Source of the DNA: Segatella oulorum JCM 14966
GTDB lineage: Bacteria; Bacteroidota; Bacteroidia; Bacteroidales; Bacteroidaceae
Direction of reading: 5' to 3'
NCBI RefSeq assembly: GCF_000613785.1
Contig: NZ_BAJQ01000016.1
Location: 1-47,316, forward strand
DNA length: 47,316 nt
Part shown: positions 16,191 through 25,662 of the stretch, piece after piece
How the letters are laid out: the number at the start of each line of letters is the position of its first letter
Position numbering within the stretch: the stretch's first letter is position 1
Notes under the pieces: model-generated
What the model was told of the DNA's origin: nothing
Database searches by the model: none
The model's input: only the letters and a program-made list of their open reading frames with translations
Made by a program: the position numbers and the translations under genes

Positions 16191-16432
16191 TTATTCTGAA
16201 TCTGCGTATAGCTTACTTAACTTGAAGAGGAAATGGAGACCTTTACATCATTGTATTTTGCTATCAGTTCCAATAGGTTAATCAATGAAACAATGTTGTT
16301 ACGATAGTGGAGTAGAGGCTTCTGAACGCTCTTTTTGACTGCCTTGGAAGTAGAAAGATGAATGACACCTTCGATCTTCAGATGCTTCTTAAAAACATTT
16401 TCGGTAGCTATTTTACCTTTCAGGTCGGCCAT
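16191..16432 (-). pseudogene. Fragment of UDP-glucose 4-epimerase (galE remnant)
   Basis: The minus strand encodes KIEGVIHLSTSKAVKKSVQK, then PLLHYRNNIVSLINLLELIA, which match the central part of Bacteroidales GalE (IEGVIHFAASKAVGESVEKPLLYYRNN.VSLINLLELM). The catalytic-domain continuation VKGIIFSSSCTVYG is visible as a decayed, frame-shifted echo (GLHFLFKLSKLYADSE). The N-terminal NAD-binding loop and the C-terminal two thirds are absent. The fragment lies 24 nt downstream of the GT-C-like gene and inside the 194-bp repeat bracket, so it was probably carried in with it. It cannot be functional. Confidence 0.7.
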
Positions 16433-16456
16433 CTCAAAAGATATTTTACCAAGCCA

Positions 16457-18001
16457 TTAATACTTTGTCCTCTTATATAAATATAGATGTCCGACTTGTT
16501 TATCTATATGAAACAAATCCCATGGTTGTTCAGGAATATCAATAATGGCATACAACTTATATTCTTTTTCTATTTTTTCTTTTATATCATCATTTCCATT
16601 CTTAAAGAACCAGTCAGTTTCTAATGTCAGATATTCACCATTATACGCCATGGCTTTCTGCTTGACCTTTTTATATGTATCTGTTTTAGTAAAAGGATTA
16701 TCTGGACTTATGCGTTGAAGAGGAAGCACATAAAAGTACCTTAAGTATGATTTGTTATTAAAGATAAATGCCCCCAAGCCTGAATCAAGGAAAAGCATTT
16801 CACCGCCACCCATTCGACAACCTAAGGATATCCCCTTCTTCTGCTTATTTTCTTCCCAAATTTTGGTATATTCATGCTTGATATCAAGGTTTGTAGGAGC
16901 AACAGCAGACAAAACAAACATATAATAGGCCATGTATGTTCCTAAAATCACATGTAGTGGACGATTTCCAGAGATGGCCATTGGATTTTCTCTGTGGAAT
17001 AGAAGTAGTGTAATTATAGTTGGATAAACCAATAAATAATAATGGTATACAAAATAGCAGTTGGATAAGATAATATAGACAAGTGGAAATACCCAAGTCA
17101 AAACCAAAAGCGCACATTGTTTGTAATCGTTTCCTTTGCACCACTTGGCGAACAAGTAAAGTGCGGCGATTACTCCCAGTGCACATGGTATATTATATAA
17201 GAAACTATCGTAAATAAACCCGTGGATTAAATTCTTTATAGCTCCCCAATACCAACCATCTTGTAAAAGTGTATGTTGATAATACGATGCATCACAAATA
17301 TCTGTTATCTCTTGTGGATAATATCTATAGATCAAGAATAAACTAAGGAACAAAAATAATATCGTGGTAATGACAAAGGGTATTATTCCCTTGACAGCCC
17401 TGCCCAATGTCTGTTTTTTTATCAGCATTGCACCGAAAAACAACGTACCTCCTAGTAGGGGCATTGGAGATTTCAGGTAGAAAGTCAATGAATATACGAT
17501 AGCAGCAATTATCTGACACCAGACTTTATCGTTCAAATACAGTGCTAAAGCCAAAATGAAAAATAGGACTCCCCACATTTCTGCCTGAAGATGACTTGCG
17601 AAATGGACCGTTAATAACAAGATGCCAAGGGTAAAAAACAATTTAGTGCGTCCTATACCTTCTCTATATTGCTTAGGAATGACTCTCACAATGACAAGGA
17701 GCAAGGAAAAATAGCCAGCTAATCCGACCAGCTTGTAAACAAATGCGTACAATAAACTATAATCATTTATAAAGAAAGATGTTATAAACGCATCTGTATA
17801 ATATATTGTTCTGAAAAGTAATCCTTTCAGTTCCCATACGTCCACAATTGCTGCCAATCCATTATATGACGAATACGAAACCTGTTTTGCATAAGCCCAA
17901 AAAACCATAAAGTCGTCTGTCGGAAAGGTTGTAAGGAATGAAAGTACCACCAAGAACCATATTCCAAATAACATTACATTAATTTTCTTTATTTTTTCCA
18001 T
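16457..18001 (-). CDS. GT-C-like polytopic membrane protein (possible glycosyltransferase)
   Basis: A 514-aa protein with about 10-11 hydrophobic segments in the first 370 residues and a soluble C-terminal region of about 140 residues. The first loop carries a TTFPTDDFMVFW motif; an acidic pair in the first extracytoplasmic loop is typical of GT-C fold glycosyltransferases using lipid-phosphate sugars. LQAEMWGVLFFILAL and FYLKSPMPLLGG are other family-like stretches. No closer family is recognised. It is AT-rich like the island and unlike the gene to its right. With the galE fragment it sits between the 194-bp repeats, so both were probably acquired together. Substrate is unknown. Confidence 0.65.
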   Translation of the reverse strand: MEKIKKINVMLFGIWFLVVLSFLTTFPTDDFMVFWAYAKQVSYSSYNGLAAIVDVWELKGLLFRTIYYTDAFITSFFINDYSLLYAFVYKLVGLAGYFSLLLVIVRVIPKQYREGIGRTKLFFTLGILLLTVHFASHLQAEMWGVLFFILALALYLNDKVWCQIIAAIVYSLTFYLKSPMPLLGGTLFFGAMLIKKQTLGRAVKGIIPFVITTILFLFLSLFLIYRYYPQEITDICDASYYQHTLLQDGWYWGAIKNLIHGFIYDSFLYNIPCALGVIAALYLFAKWCKGNDYKQCALLVLTWVFPLVYIILSNCYFVYHYYLLVYPTIITLLLFHRENPMAISGNRPLHVILGTYMAYYMFVLSAVAPTNLDIKHEYTKIWEENKQKKGISLGCRMGGGEMLFLDSGLGAFIFNNKSYLRYFYVLPLQRISPDNPFTKTDTYKKVKQKAMAYNGEYLTLETDWFFKNGNDDIKEKIEKEYKLYAIIDIPEQPWDLFHIDKQVGHLYLYKRTKY

Positions 18002-18094
18002 TGTTCCTTATATTGTTATTGATTTCTTTTTGTTTGTATTGATTGCAAAAATAAGCAAATTATTGGAAGTATCAAAAAGCGTGAGAATGAAACT

Positions 18095-18288
18095 TGCTTG
18101 GGGTGACCGACGAATAAAACACCTTATTCTAATAAAGATATGCGGGAAAAACATTATCTTTGCATGGAAAAGCGTACGGGTGAGCTAAATTTTCCGGTGT
18201 GATGCGTAGCGATGTACGATGCGTTGTTGGCTCCTTGCGACCATCTCTCGGATCAATTGAAACCACATGTTGATGCGCGCTCGTGGCA
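18095..18288 (+). repeat. 194-bp direct repeat, right copy, with the alpha-2-macroglobulin promoter
   Basis: Partner of 15865-16058. It contains the -7 box TATCTTTG (18155-18162) and ends 29 nt before the ATG of the alpha-2-macroglobulin-like gene. It supplies that gene's leader. No clear TTTG -33 element is present at the usual distance. Confidence 0.85.
18155..18162 (+). promoter_or_regulatory. -7 box upstream of the alpha-2-macroglobulin-like gene
   Basis: TATCTTTG fits TAnnTTTG. The predicted transcript start near 18169 gives a leader of about 150 nt to ATG 18318. A tiny frame (MEKRTGELNFPV, 18164-18202) begins right after the box; whether it is inside the transcript is unclear. Confidence 0.45.
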
Positions 18289-18317
18289 GATGGAATGAAA
18301 CGAAAAGACAAAGCGAT

Positions 18318-21300
18318 ATGAAGAAGTTTACGGTATGGATGCTTTCCCTTTTGTTTTTGCCGCTCATGGCACAGGCAAATGGTTACACCACGTTGTGGAA
18401 GCAAGTTGAACAATGGCAAGCGAAAGGGCAACCACGCTCGGCTATCAACACATTACAAAAGATTGTTACCAAGGCTAAGGCCGAGAAGTCGTATGGTAAT
18501 CTGCTGAAAGCGCAGCTGTCTTTGATGGCGGCGTGGGACGAGATTTCACCCGACTCTTTAGCCTCGCAGTTGCAGTCGTTTAAGGTTTCGGCTCAGCGGG
18601 CTGCGCAAAACGACAAGGCTTTGGCGGCCGTTTACAACTGCTTGTTGTATAAGGGCTATTATGAGGCTCATCGTTGGAACAGTGATTCGATGGCAGTAGC
18701 CAACCGTTACAAGCTTTTGGCGATGACCAACCCTGCCGTTTTGGCCGGCACAAAGGCGACTGATTATGTGCCTTTGTTGGTTGAAGGGGTCGACAGTAAA
18801 TATTTCAACAACGATTTGTTGCATGTCATCGGCATGGAAGTGGGCGATTATGCTACGCTGCATCGGTGGTATGATGCCCACGATAATCGCAGTGCCGCGT
18901 GCTATGTGGCGTTGCAGTTGTTGAGACAAACGGAGAATAATGCGTCGTCGTTGGCGCGGAAATCGGTCTATCTGCAGCGGTTAGACTCGCTCATTTCGCG
19001 CTATGGCGACCTGCCCATTGCAGGCGAATTGGCCATTGCCCGATATGAATTTATGGACGGAGCCAATGATGTGCCCGCCCGTGAAAAGATGAGTTATTTG
19101 AATTATGCCTTGCAAAAATGGGGCGAATGGCCGCGTATGAATGTGCTGCGCAACAAGCAAAGCCGGCTCACCTTGCCGTCGTTCTTAGTGAATTTCGGTA
19201 AAAAGGAGATTCGTCCGGGTGTGAAGCATCAAATAAAGGTGATGCAAATCACCAACATTCCTTCGCTCACGATGACCGTAACGCGCTTGCGTCTAACCGA
19301 GGGCACAAAGCTTAATCCCGAAAACACGAAGGATTATGCCGTTCTACAGCGCCTGTTATTGCCCGAGACAGCCGTGTCGCAAACCCATCGTTACGTGGGC
19401 AATGCACCTTATAAAGTGGTGGCCGACTCGATGACGCTGGCTCCTTTGAAACAAGGTGTCTATTTGGTTGAGTTTAAAACCGAGGACAAAGACGTGCCGC
19501 CTGCGCGTGGATTGCTCCATGTTTCCAACCTGCGTGTGTTAGCACTTGAATTGCCTAACGACCAAATGCGCCTCGTTGCGGTGAATGCTACCACAGGGAA
19601 TCCTGTGCCGGGAGCGAAAATTAGTGTTGATATTGTTTCGAGCAATGGTGCAAACAAAGATCGAAAGCTGGTGCTCACCGCCGATAAAAAGGGCGAAGCG
19701 ATGTTGCAATATGGCAAAAACGACTATGTAAGTGGCTATCGTGCCTTTACAAACGATGATAATTTTGCTTTGACAACGCTTGATAACTCCTATTATTCAG
19801 AAGGCGAGAGCTATGAGGATAAAGAAAAAGATGCCTACAAGGAAGAAAACTACATGGTGTTCACCGATCGCAAAATCTATCGCCCCGGCCAACAAGTGCA
19901 GGTGAGTGTGGTGGCTTTTACACGCGACGATAAAGCCAAAAAGGCACATGTCGATGCCCAAAAGGAGGTGATATTGTCGTTGGAAAATGACGAAGGCGAT
20001 GCGGTAAAAGTGTTGACTCTGCATACCGATGCGTATGGAACGGCACAGGCAACGATAGACCTTCCGAAAGAAGGCAAGACAGGTGAATATAGCCTATCGG
20101 CCAATGATGGCGATAGTTACACGATTGTGGTCGATGAATATAAGCGTCCCAACTTCTATGTGGCGTTCACTCCTTATAAGCAACACTATGCCGATGGTGA
20201 CACCATTCGCATTGAAGGGGTGGCAAAGAGCTATGCAGGGGTGCCTGTGCAGCATGCAAAAGTGAAATATGAAGCCACACTTCGCCCCAATTATTTTTGG
20301 TGGCGCGTCGCAAGTCGAATGGCAAAAGACGTTTTGAAAGATACGGTTGAGACCGATGCAGAGGGACGTTTCAGTTTCCAGTTGCCCTTGCATTTGCCTG
20401 AAAGCGAAACCACCTTGCCCCGTTATTACAACTATGAGCTGCATGCAACTGTTACCGATCAGGCCGGCGAGAGCCACGAAGCCGACATGGAACTGCCGTT
20501 GAGCAATCGCAAAGGAGTGTTCCGTTTTGCCATGGCTGAGCGCATAGAGCGCGACAGCCTGAAGCCCATCACCTTTCAGTATCTCAACTTAGCGGGAGAA
20601 AAGGTGGATGCCACGGTAAACTATCAGTTGGATAATACCCGTTACACCGTCGCTGCCAATAAGCCGGTTACCTTGCCCTTGTCGACACTGAAGAATGGCA
20701 AACACACCATAGAAGCCGTGTGCGAGGGCGACACTTTGCGCCGCTCGTTCGTGTTGTTTGATGTCAAGGATAAAACGATGGTTGCAGATACGCCCGATTG
20801 GTTCTATGGTTCGGCCACGCAATTCCCTGCCGATGGCAAGCCTGTCTATGTGCAGGTGGGTAGCCGTGATTCGCAGGTGACGGTGTATTATAGCGTGTTG
20901 GCTGGCGATAAAGTGCTCGAAAGTGGGCAGTTGTCGTTGAGCAACGAGGTGAAGACACGTGCGCTAACCTATCAAGACGCTTATAAGGATGGGCTGCGAT
21001 TGGTTTATGCATGGGTCAAAAATGGGGTGCTCTATCGCCATGAAACAACCATCAGGCGTCCCATGCCCACGATGGATTTGCAGTTGAAATGGACTACTTT
21101 CCGCAATCGTTTGATGCCCGGACAACAAGAAACCTGGACGCTTCACGTGAGCGATAAGCATGGAAAGCCCGTGCAAGCCCAGTTGGTAGCTACCCTTTAT
21201 GATGCCAGTCTTGATGCTTTCAGCCAGCATACGTGGGACACAGACATTAACTTCCAACTCGATACTCCTTCTTCCATGTGGAATAATCTGTGGTCGCCAC

Positions 21301-23699
21301 AGATGGATTTCTACAGCGAACGACCCTTTAAGCCCCTGCGTGTGAATGCACTTCAGTTCACCCATATTGGCGACTTCAATGGTTTTGATATAAGAAATTC
21401 AGCTCGTATATATGGCTATCGTGCGGCAAAAGTCTTTGTTGCGCCGGTTCCCAAATACGATATGGAACTAAAAGGAGAAAGTGCGGCGCTCAGTGAAGTG
21501 GTTGTTACGGGCCTCGCCGAGCAAAAAGTGTCCTTAACAGGATCCGCAAGCGGCGTACAAGTGGCATCAGAGCAGCGAAAACCAGTAGCATCTGCGGTAT
21601 CGGTGCGCAAGAATTTACACGAAACGGCTTTCTTTTTCCCTGCACTGATGGCTGACGGCAAGGGCAATTTCACGTTGAAGTTCACCTTGCCCGAGAGTGT
21701 GACCACTTGGAACTTCTTGGGTTATGCGCATGATAAAGACATGCAGAGCGCAGTGATTGCTGGTGTAACCGAGGCGAAAAAAGACGTTATGATTATGCCC
21801 AATCTGCCCCGTTTTGTGCGTATGGGCGACAGGGCTACACTATCTAATCGCGTGGTGAACACCACCTCGCAAATGCTTTCGGCACAGGTGACGATGCAAC
21901 TTTTGGATGCCGCCACCGAGAAGTTGTTGCTTTCGGAGCAGAAAACACTCAACTTGCAACCCAACGAAACGCAGGAAGCAGCCTTTGTCTTTGCGCCCGA
22001 ACAGTTGAAAGCAGCAGGCTTTATGGGCGATGCCGTGATTTGTCGCATGACGGTTTCTGGCGCTACTTTCAGTGATGGCGAACAGCATTTACTGCCGATT
22101 CTGTCGGATGAAGCGAAGGTTATCAACACTGTGGCATTCATGCAAACGCAGGCGGGCACGAAGACCATCGCTTTAGATGCCCTCTTCCCTGTGAAACGGG
22201 CAGATAACCACTTACTCGTGAAATATACCAACCACCCTGCTTGGCTCATGATTGAGGCGTTGCCGTCGGTCGCTTCGGCGGATCCCACGGATGCCATTGC
22301 ATTGGCTGCCAAATATTTTGCCAATACTTTGTCGATAGCCATGCTGCAGAAAGTGGGACAAACCGACTCCATCGCTGCCATGAAACGCTATCAGGAAGAG
22401 GCGCTGTTTGGCTTGCGTCAGCTGCAAAACGCCGACGGTTCGTTGGCTTGGATGCCCGGCATGCGCGGCTCGTTCTATGTGACCTTGTCGGTGGCTAAGA
22501 TGCTGCAACGACTGAATTTCCTATTGAATGGACAAACGGCTACACAAGCCTTGCTGAAAAATGCGATGCGCTTTTTGGCGCAAGAAGTGAAGAAGCAGGT
22601 GGCAGAATTGCGCAAAGCTGAAGCCAGGAGGAACGGAAAGCTTGTGCCTGACGAGGAACTGTTGCAATATCTCTATATCGCTTCGTTGCAGAAAGGCAAA
22701 CTCACGACGCCCGATGAGCAATATCTTTTGCAGCTTGTGGCCAAACAACATAACCTGTTTTCGATTTATGGCAAGGCGGTGATGGCGGTGGTTTTGGCGC
22801 GCAATGGCAACACGGCTTTGGCCAAACAGCATATCGAGAGTTTGAAACAATATAGTGTTTGCACGCCCGAAATGGGACGCTATTATGATGCACCGCGCGC
22901 AGAATATTCGTGGTTTGACTATCGCATTCCTACCGAGACGGCTGCCATTGAGGCATTGCGGCTCGTAACGCCGGGGGATAAGCAAACCATTCAGGAGATG
23001 CAGCAATGGTTGTTGCAGAGCAAACACACGCAGCAATGGGACACGCCCCTCAACGCTGTTGAAGCCGTTTATGCGTTTATGGATGCGCGGCAGCTGCAGT
23101 TGTTGAAGCAGGAAACGGGAAATGCACAACTGATGTTGGATGGGAAACCTTTGGAAATGACAATGGGTACCTCGAAAACAGCGGTGGCGACGGCCGAGAA
23201 GACGGGTAAAACCTTTGGCAATCTCACCGTGGACAAAACCTCGAACGACATGAGTTGGGGGGCTGTGTTTGCCGAGTTTACGCAACCCCTCCGCGACATC
23301 ACGGCGCAGAGCACGGGTTTGCGTGTGAAACGTGAGGTGCTCACGACCGACGGAGCAGCTGTGAACGCTGACCGGTTGAAGGTGGGTGACCGCGTGAAAG
23401 TGCGCATCACCCTTGAGGCTTCGCACGATTTCGACTTTGTTGAGGTGAGCGATGAGCGTGCTGCTTGCTTGGAACCCGTCAACCCACTCAGCGGTTATGA
23501 TTGGGGTTATTACTATATGCCCGGCGACAAGCAGACGCGCTATTTCTTCGATCAGTTGACTAAAGGAAAGCATGTGATAGAAACGGAATATTTTATCGAC
23601 CGCAAAGGCGAGTACAACAGTGGCATTTGCACGGCCAAGTGCACCTATAGTCCGGAATTCAGCGGTCGTGATCGCGCAATAAAACTAACGAATGAATAA
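18318..23699 (+). CDS. Bacterial alpha-2-macroglobulin family protein without a thioester
   Basis: A 1793-aa exported protein. ATG 18318 is chosen because it opens a clean signal peptide (MKKFTVWMLSLLFLPLMAQA); the frame upstream (from 18267) lies in the repeated leader. The middle shows macroglobulin-like beta domains, including FTDRKIYRPGQQVQVSVVAF (the bait/MG region entry). Residues about 1056-1085 carry SEVVVTGLAEQKVSLTGSAS, which resembles the plug start of TonB-linked receptors. TFTLPESVTTWNFLGYAHDK-type sequence (LPESVTTWNFLGYAHD) marks the A2M domain. The C-terminal alpha-helical toroid follows (DGSLAWMPGM). The CxEQ thioester motif is absent; its place reads ASADPTDAIALAAKY. The family is thought to trap or inhibit proteases or support envelope integrity. 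The DUF1573 gene overlaps its end by 8 nt. Confidence 0.88.
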   Translation: MKKFTVWMLSLLFLPLMAQANGYTTLWKQVEQWQAKGQPRSAINTLQKIVTKAKAEKSYGNLLKAQLSLMAAWDEISPDSLASQLQSFKVSAQRAAQNDKALAAVYNCLLYKGYYEAHRWNSDSMAVANRYKLLAMTNPAVLAGTKATDYVPLLVEGVDSKYFNNDLLHVIGMEVGDYATLHRWYDAHDNRSAACYVALQLLRQTENNASSLARKSVYLQRLDSLISRYGDLPIAGELAIARYEFMDGANDVPAREKMSYLNYALQKWGEWPRMNVLRNKQSRLTLPSFLVNFGKKEIRPGVKHQIKVMQITNIPSLTMTVTRLRLTEGTKLNPENTKDYAVLQRLLLPETAVSQTHRYVGNAPYKVVADSMTLAPLKQGVYLVEFKTEDKDVPPARGLLHVSNLRVLALELPNDQMRLVAVNATTGNPVPGAKISVDIVSSNGANKDRKLVLTADKKGEAMLQYGKNDYVSGYRAFTNDDNFALTTLDNSYYSEGESYEDKEKDAYKEENYMVFTDRKIYRPGQQVQVSVVAFTRDDKAKKAHVDAQKEVILSLENDEGDAVKVLTLHTDAYGTAQATIDLPKEGKTGEYSLSANDGDSYTIVVDEYKRPNFYVAFTPYKQHYADGDTIRIEGVAKSYAGVPVQHAKVKYEATLRPNYFWWRVASRMAKDVLKDTVETDAEGRFSFQLPLHLPESETTLPRYYNYELHATVTDQAGESHEADMELPLSNRKGVFRFAMAERIERDSLKPITFQYLNLAGEKVDATVNYQLDNTRYTVAANKPVTLPLSTLKNGKHTIEAVCEGDTLRRSFVLFDVKDKTMVADTPDWFYGSATQFPADGKPVYVQVGSRDSQVTVYYSVLAGDKVLESGQLSLSNEVKTRALTYQDAYKDGLRLVYAWVKNGVLYRHETTIRRPMPTMDLQLKWTTFRNRLMPGQQETWTLHVSDKHGKPVQAQLVATLYDASLDAFSQHTWDTDINFQLDTPSSMWNNLWSPQMDFYSERPFKPLRVNALQFTHIGDFNGFDIRNSARIYGYRAAKVFVAPVPKYDMELKGESAALSEVVVTGLAEQKVSLTGSASGVQVASEQRKPVASAVSVRKNLHETAFFFPALMADGKGNFTLKFTLPESVTTWNFLGYAHDKDMQSAVIAGVTEAKKDVMIMPNLPRFVRMGDRATLSNRVVNTTSQMLSAQVTMQLLDAATEKLLLSEQKTLNLQPNETQEAAFVFAPEQLKAAGFMGDAVICRMTVSGATFSDGEQHLLPILSDEAKVINTVAFMQTQAGTKTIALDALFPVKRADNHLLVKYTNHPAWLMIEALPSVASADPTDAIALAAKYFANTLSIAMLQKVGQTDSIAAMKRYQEEALFGLRQLQNADGSLAWMPGMRGSFYVTLSVAKMLQRLNFLLNGQTATQALLKNAMRFLAQEVKKQVAELRKAEARRNGKLVPDEELLQYLYIASLQKGKLTTPDEQYLLQLVAKQHNLFSIYGKAVMAVVLARNGNTALAKQHIESLKQYSVCTPEMGRYYDAPRAEYSWFDYRIPTETAAIEALRLVTPGDKQTIQEMQQWLLQSKHTQQWDTPLNAVEAVYAFMDARQLQLLKQETGNAQLMLDGKPLEMTMGTSKTAVATAEKTGKTFGNLTVDKTSNDMSWGAVFAEFTQPLRDITAQSTGLRVKREVLTTDGAAVNADRLKVGDRVKVRITLEASHDFDFVEVSDERAACLEPVNPLSGYDWGYYYMPGDKQTRYFFDQLTKGKHVIETEYFIDRKGEYNSGICTAKCTYSPEFSGRDRAIKLTNE

Positions 23700-24753
23700 C
23701 AGAAAAACTTTATTATTGGCGATGCTGCTGGGCGCAACCACCTTGCAAGCCCAGCGCATCAGCAGCACACAAGAGGTGATGCGGGTGGGACAAGTGTTGT
23801 ATAATCACCCCGTGAAGGCCTCGTTCTCATTGAAAAACAAAGGATTGAGAACGCTGAAGATTAGTGAGGTTCGCACGAGTTGCGGGTGCACAACGGTCAA
23901 CTATCCCACGTCGGTGGGCATGGGGAAAGAGTTTAAAATCGAAGCCGTTTATGATGCTAAGACGCTGGGACATTTCCACAAACAGTTGGCCGTTTACAGC
24001 AATGCGAGCAAGGAACCCTTGCTGTTGACGCTGCAAGGGGTGGTGGTGCGCGAACTGAAAGATTATACCGGAGACTATCCTTACACGCTGGGCGAACTGA
24101 AAGTGAACGATGTTGATATTGAGTTTGACAATGTCAATCGTGGCGATCGCCCCACCGTCAAACTCTATCTCTTCAACAACTCCAACGAAACGTTGCAGCC
24201 GGTGCTCATGCATCTGCCCAACTATCTTTCGGGCGAGCTGTCACCTTCGCAGCTGCGTCCCCATCGTTCGGGGGTGGCCACCATCACCCTTGACTCGCGC
24301 GAGCTGCGCGATTTTGGGCTCACCACCACAGATATCTATTTGGGTATGCGTCCCGGCGACAAAGTTTCTGATGAGAAACGGATTAAGGTGTCGGCCATAT
24401 TGCTGCCTGCTTTCCAGGACATGACGGCACAACAACAGGCGCAAGCACCCCAAATGTTGCTTTCGGCCGACAGCCTTGACTTAGGAACATTTGGTGGAAA
24501 GAAGCAGTTGCGTGGCGAGATAGAGATTGAAAACTTAGGCCGGTCGCCGTTGGAGATTCGCAGTTTGCAGCTTTTGGGCAACGGTTTAGAGGTGTCGTTG
24601 GACAAGACAACGATTGTGCCGGGCACGCGTGCTCGCCTGAAGGTGACGGCTATTGCCGACCAAATGCAGGGCAATCGGCGTGCGCCGCGCGTGCTGATGA
24701 TTACCAACGACCCCAAGAAGGGCAAGGTGATGGTGAAAATTAAAGTAAGATAG
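23692..24753 (+). CDS. DUF1573-containing exported protein
   Basis: A 353-aa protein with a signal peptide (MNNRKTLLLAMLLGATTLQA, cleavage after AQ). Residues about 25-125 form a DUF1573 domain with F.LKN.G...L.I..V.TSCGCT (Cys 64 and Cys 66). DUF1573 is a periplasmic immunoglobulin-like beta domain of unknown function, common in Bacteroidetes. A second similar Ig-like domain lies near residues 240-350 (LDLGTFGGKKQLRGEIEIEN). The start overlaps the alpha-2-macroglobulin gene by 8 nt, so the two are translated together and may work together in the envelope. The stop TAG is followed at once by the ispH ATG. Confidence 0.85.
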   Translation: MNNRKTLLLAMLLGATTLQAQRISSTQEVMRVGQVLYNHPVKASFSLKNKGLRTLKISEVRTSCGCTTVNYPTSVGMGKEFKIEAVYDAKTLGHFHKQLAVYSNASKEPLLLTLQGVVVRELKDYTGDYPYTLGELKVNDVDIEFDNVNRGDRPTVKLYLFNNSNETLQPVLMHLPNYLSGELSPSQLRPHRSGVATITLDSRELRDFGLTTTDIYLGMRPGDKVSDEKRIKVSAILLPAFQDMTAQQQAQAPQMLLSADSLDLGTFGGKKQLRGEIEIENLGRSPLEIRSLQLLGNGLEVSLDKTTIVPGTRARLKVTAIADQMQGNRRAPRVLMITNDPKKGKVMVKIKVR

Positions 24754-25635
24754 ATGTTACAAATCGAAATCGATAACGGCAGTGGTTTTTGCTTTGGCGT
24801 GACCACAGCCATCAAAAAAGCCGAGGAGGAGTTGGCTAAGGGCGGCACACTTTATTGCTTAGGCGACATCGTGCACAACAGTATGGAGGTGGAACGGCTG
24901 TCGCAACGCGGGCTCATCACCATCAACCACGAACAATTAAAGACGTTGCACAATGCCAAAGTGTTGCTGAGAGCGCATGGCGAACCCCCCGAAACCTATG
25001 CCATCGCTGCCCGAAACAACATTGAGATTATCGATGCTACGTGCCCCGTGGTGTTGCAGTTGCAGAAGCGCATCAAGCGACAATATGAAAACAGTGTGGC
25101 TGCAACGCTCAACAACATGCCGAGCGACACACAGCTGGTTATCTTCGGGAAAAACGGCCATGCCGAAGTGTTGGGGCTCGTGGGGCAAACAAAAAGTCGC
25201 GCCATCGTGATAGAGAAGTTCGACGATGTGAAGCAATTAGACTTCAACAAAAGCATTTACCTTTATTCGCAAACCACAAAGAGCTTGGACGAGTTTCACC
25301 ACATCATCGACTATATTCAAACCCACATCTCGCCCAACGCCACTTTCCAGAGCTTCGACACCATCTGCCGTCAGGTGGCCAATCGCATGCCCAACATCGC
25401 CAACTTTGCCACACGCCACGACGTAGTGCTGTTTGTGGCGGGGCGAAAAAGCTCGAATGGCAAGGTGCTGTTCCACGAATGCCTGCAGGTAAACCCGCAT
25501 AGTTATCAGGTGGAGAGCGCCGAAGAGATTGATATGCGCTGGTTTGACGGGGCAAAAACCGTGGGTATCTGTGGAGCTACGAGCACGCCCAAATGGCTCA
25601 TGGAGGAGTGTCGCGATTACATTTTGCGCCGCTAA
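24754..25635 (+). CDS. ispH: 4-hydroxy-3-methylbut-2-enyl diphosphate reductase
   Basis: A 293-aa enzyme of usual length. The iron-sulfur cysteines are Cys 13 (GFCFGV), Cys 97 (DATCPVV) and Cys 205 (DTICRQ). Substrate-binding His 41 (GDIVHN) and His 75 (RAHGEPP) are also present, as is the closing GATSTPKWLMEE motif. IspH performs the last MEP-pathway step, making IPP and DMAPP for isoprenoids, and is essential where this is the only pathway. It follows the DUF1573 gene with no gap, so its transcription probably depends on the alpha-2-macroglobulin operon promoter. It converges on the metallophosphoesterase gene with 27 nt between stops and no obvious terminator. Confidence 0.95.
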   Translation: MLQIEIDNGSGFCFGVTTAIKKAEEELAKGGTLYCLGDIVHNSMEVERLSQRGLITINHEQLKTLHNAKVLLRAHGEPPETYAIAARNNIEIIDATCPVVLQLQKRIKRQYENSVAATLNNMPSDTQLVIFGKNGHAEVLGLVGQTKSRAIVIEKFDDVKQLDFNKSIYLYSQTTKSLDEFHHIIDYIQTHISPNATFQSFDTICRQVANRMPNIANFATRHDVVLFVAGRKSSNGKVLFHECLQVNPHSYQVESAEEIDMRWFDGAKTVGICGATSTPKWLMEECRDYILRR

Positions 25636-25662
25636 CCACCCAAAACGCTTGCTCGCCGTGGG

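Noticed and set aside
15865..18288. Composite transposon or IS ends
   Set aside because: The repeats are direct, carry a promoter and leader rather than a transposase, and show no terminal inverted repeats or target duplication that I could see.
18267..18317. Longer start for the alpha-2-macroglobulin-like gene
   Set aside because: The extra 17 residues come from the duplicated leader and would precede a complete signal peptide beginning at 18318.
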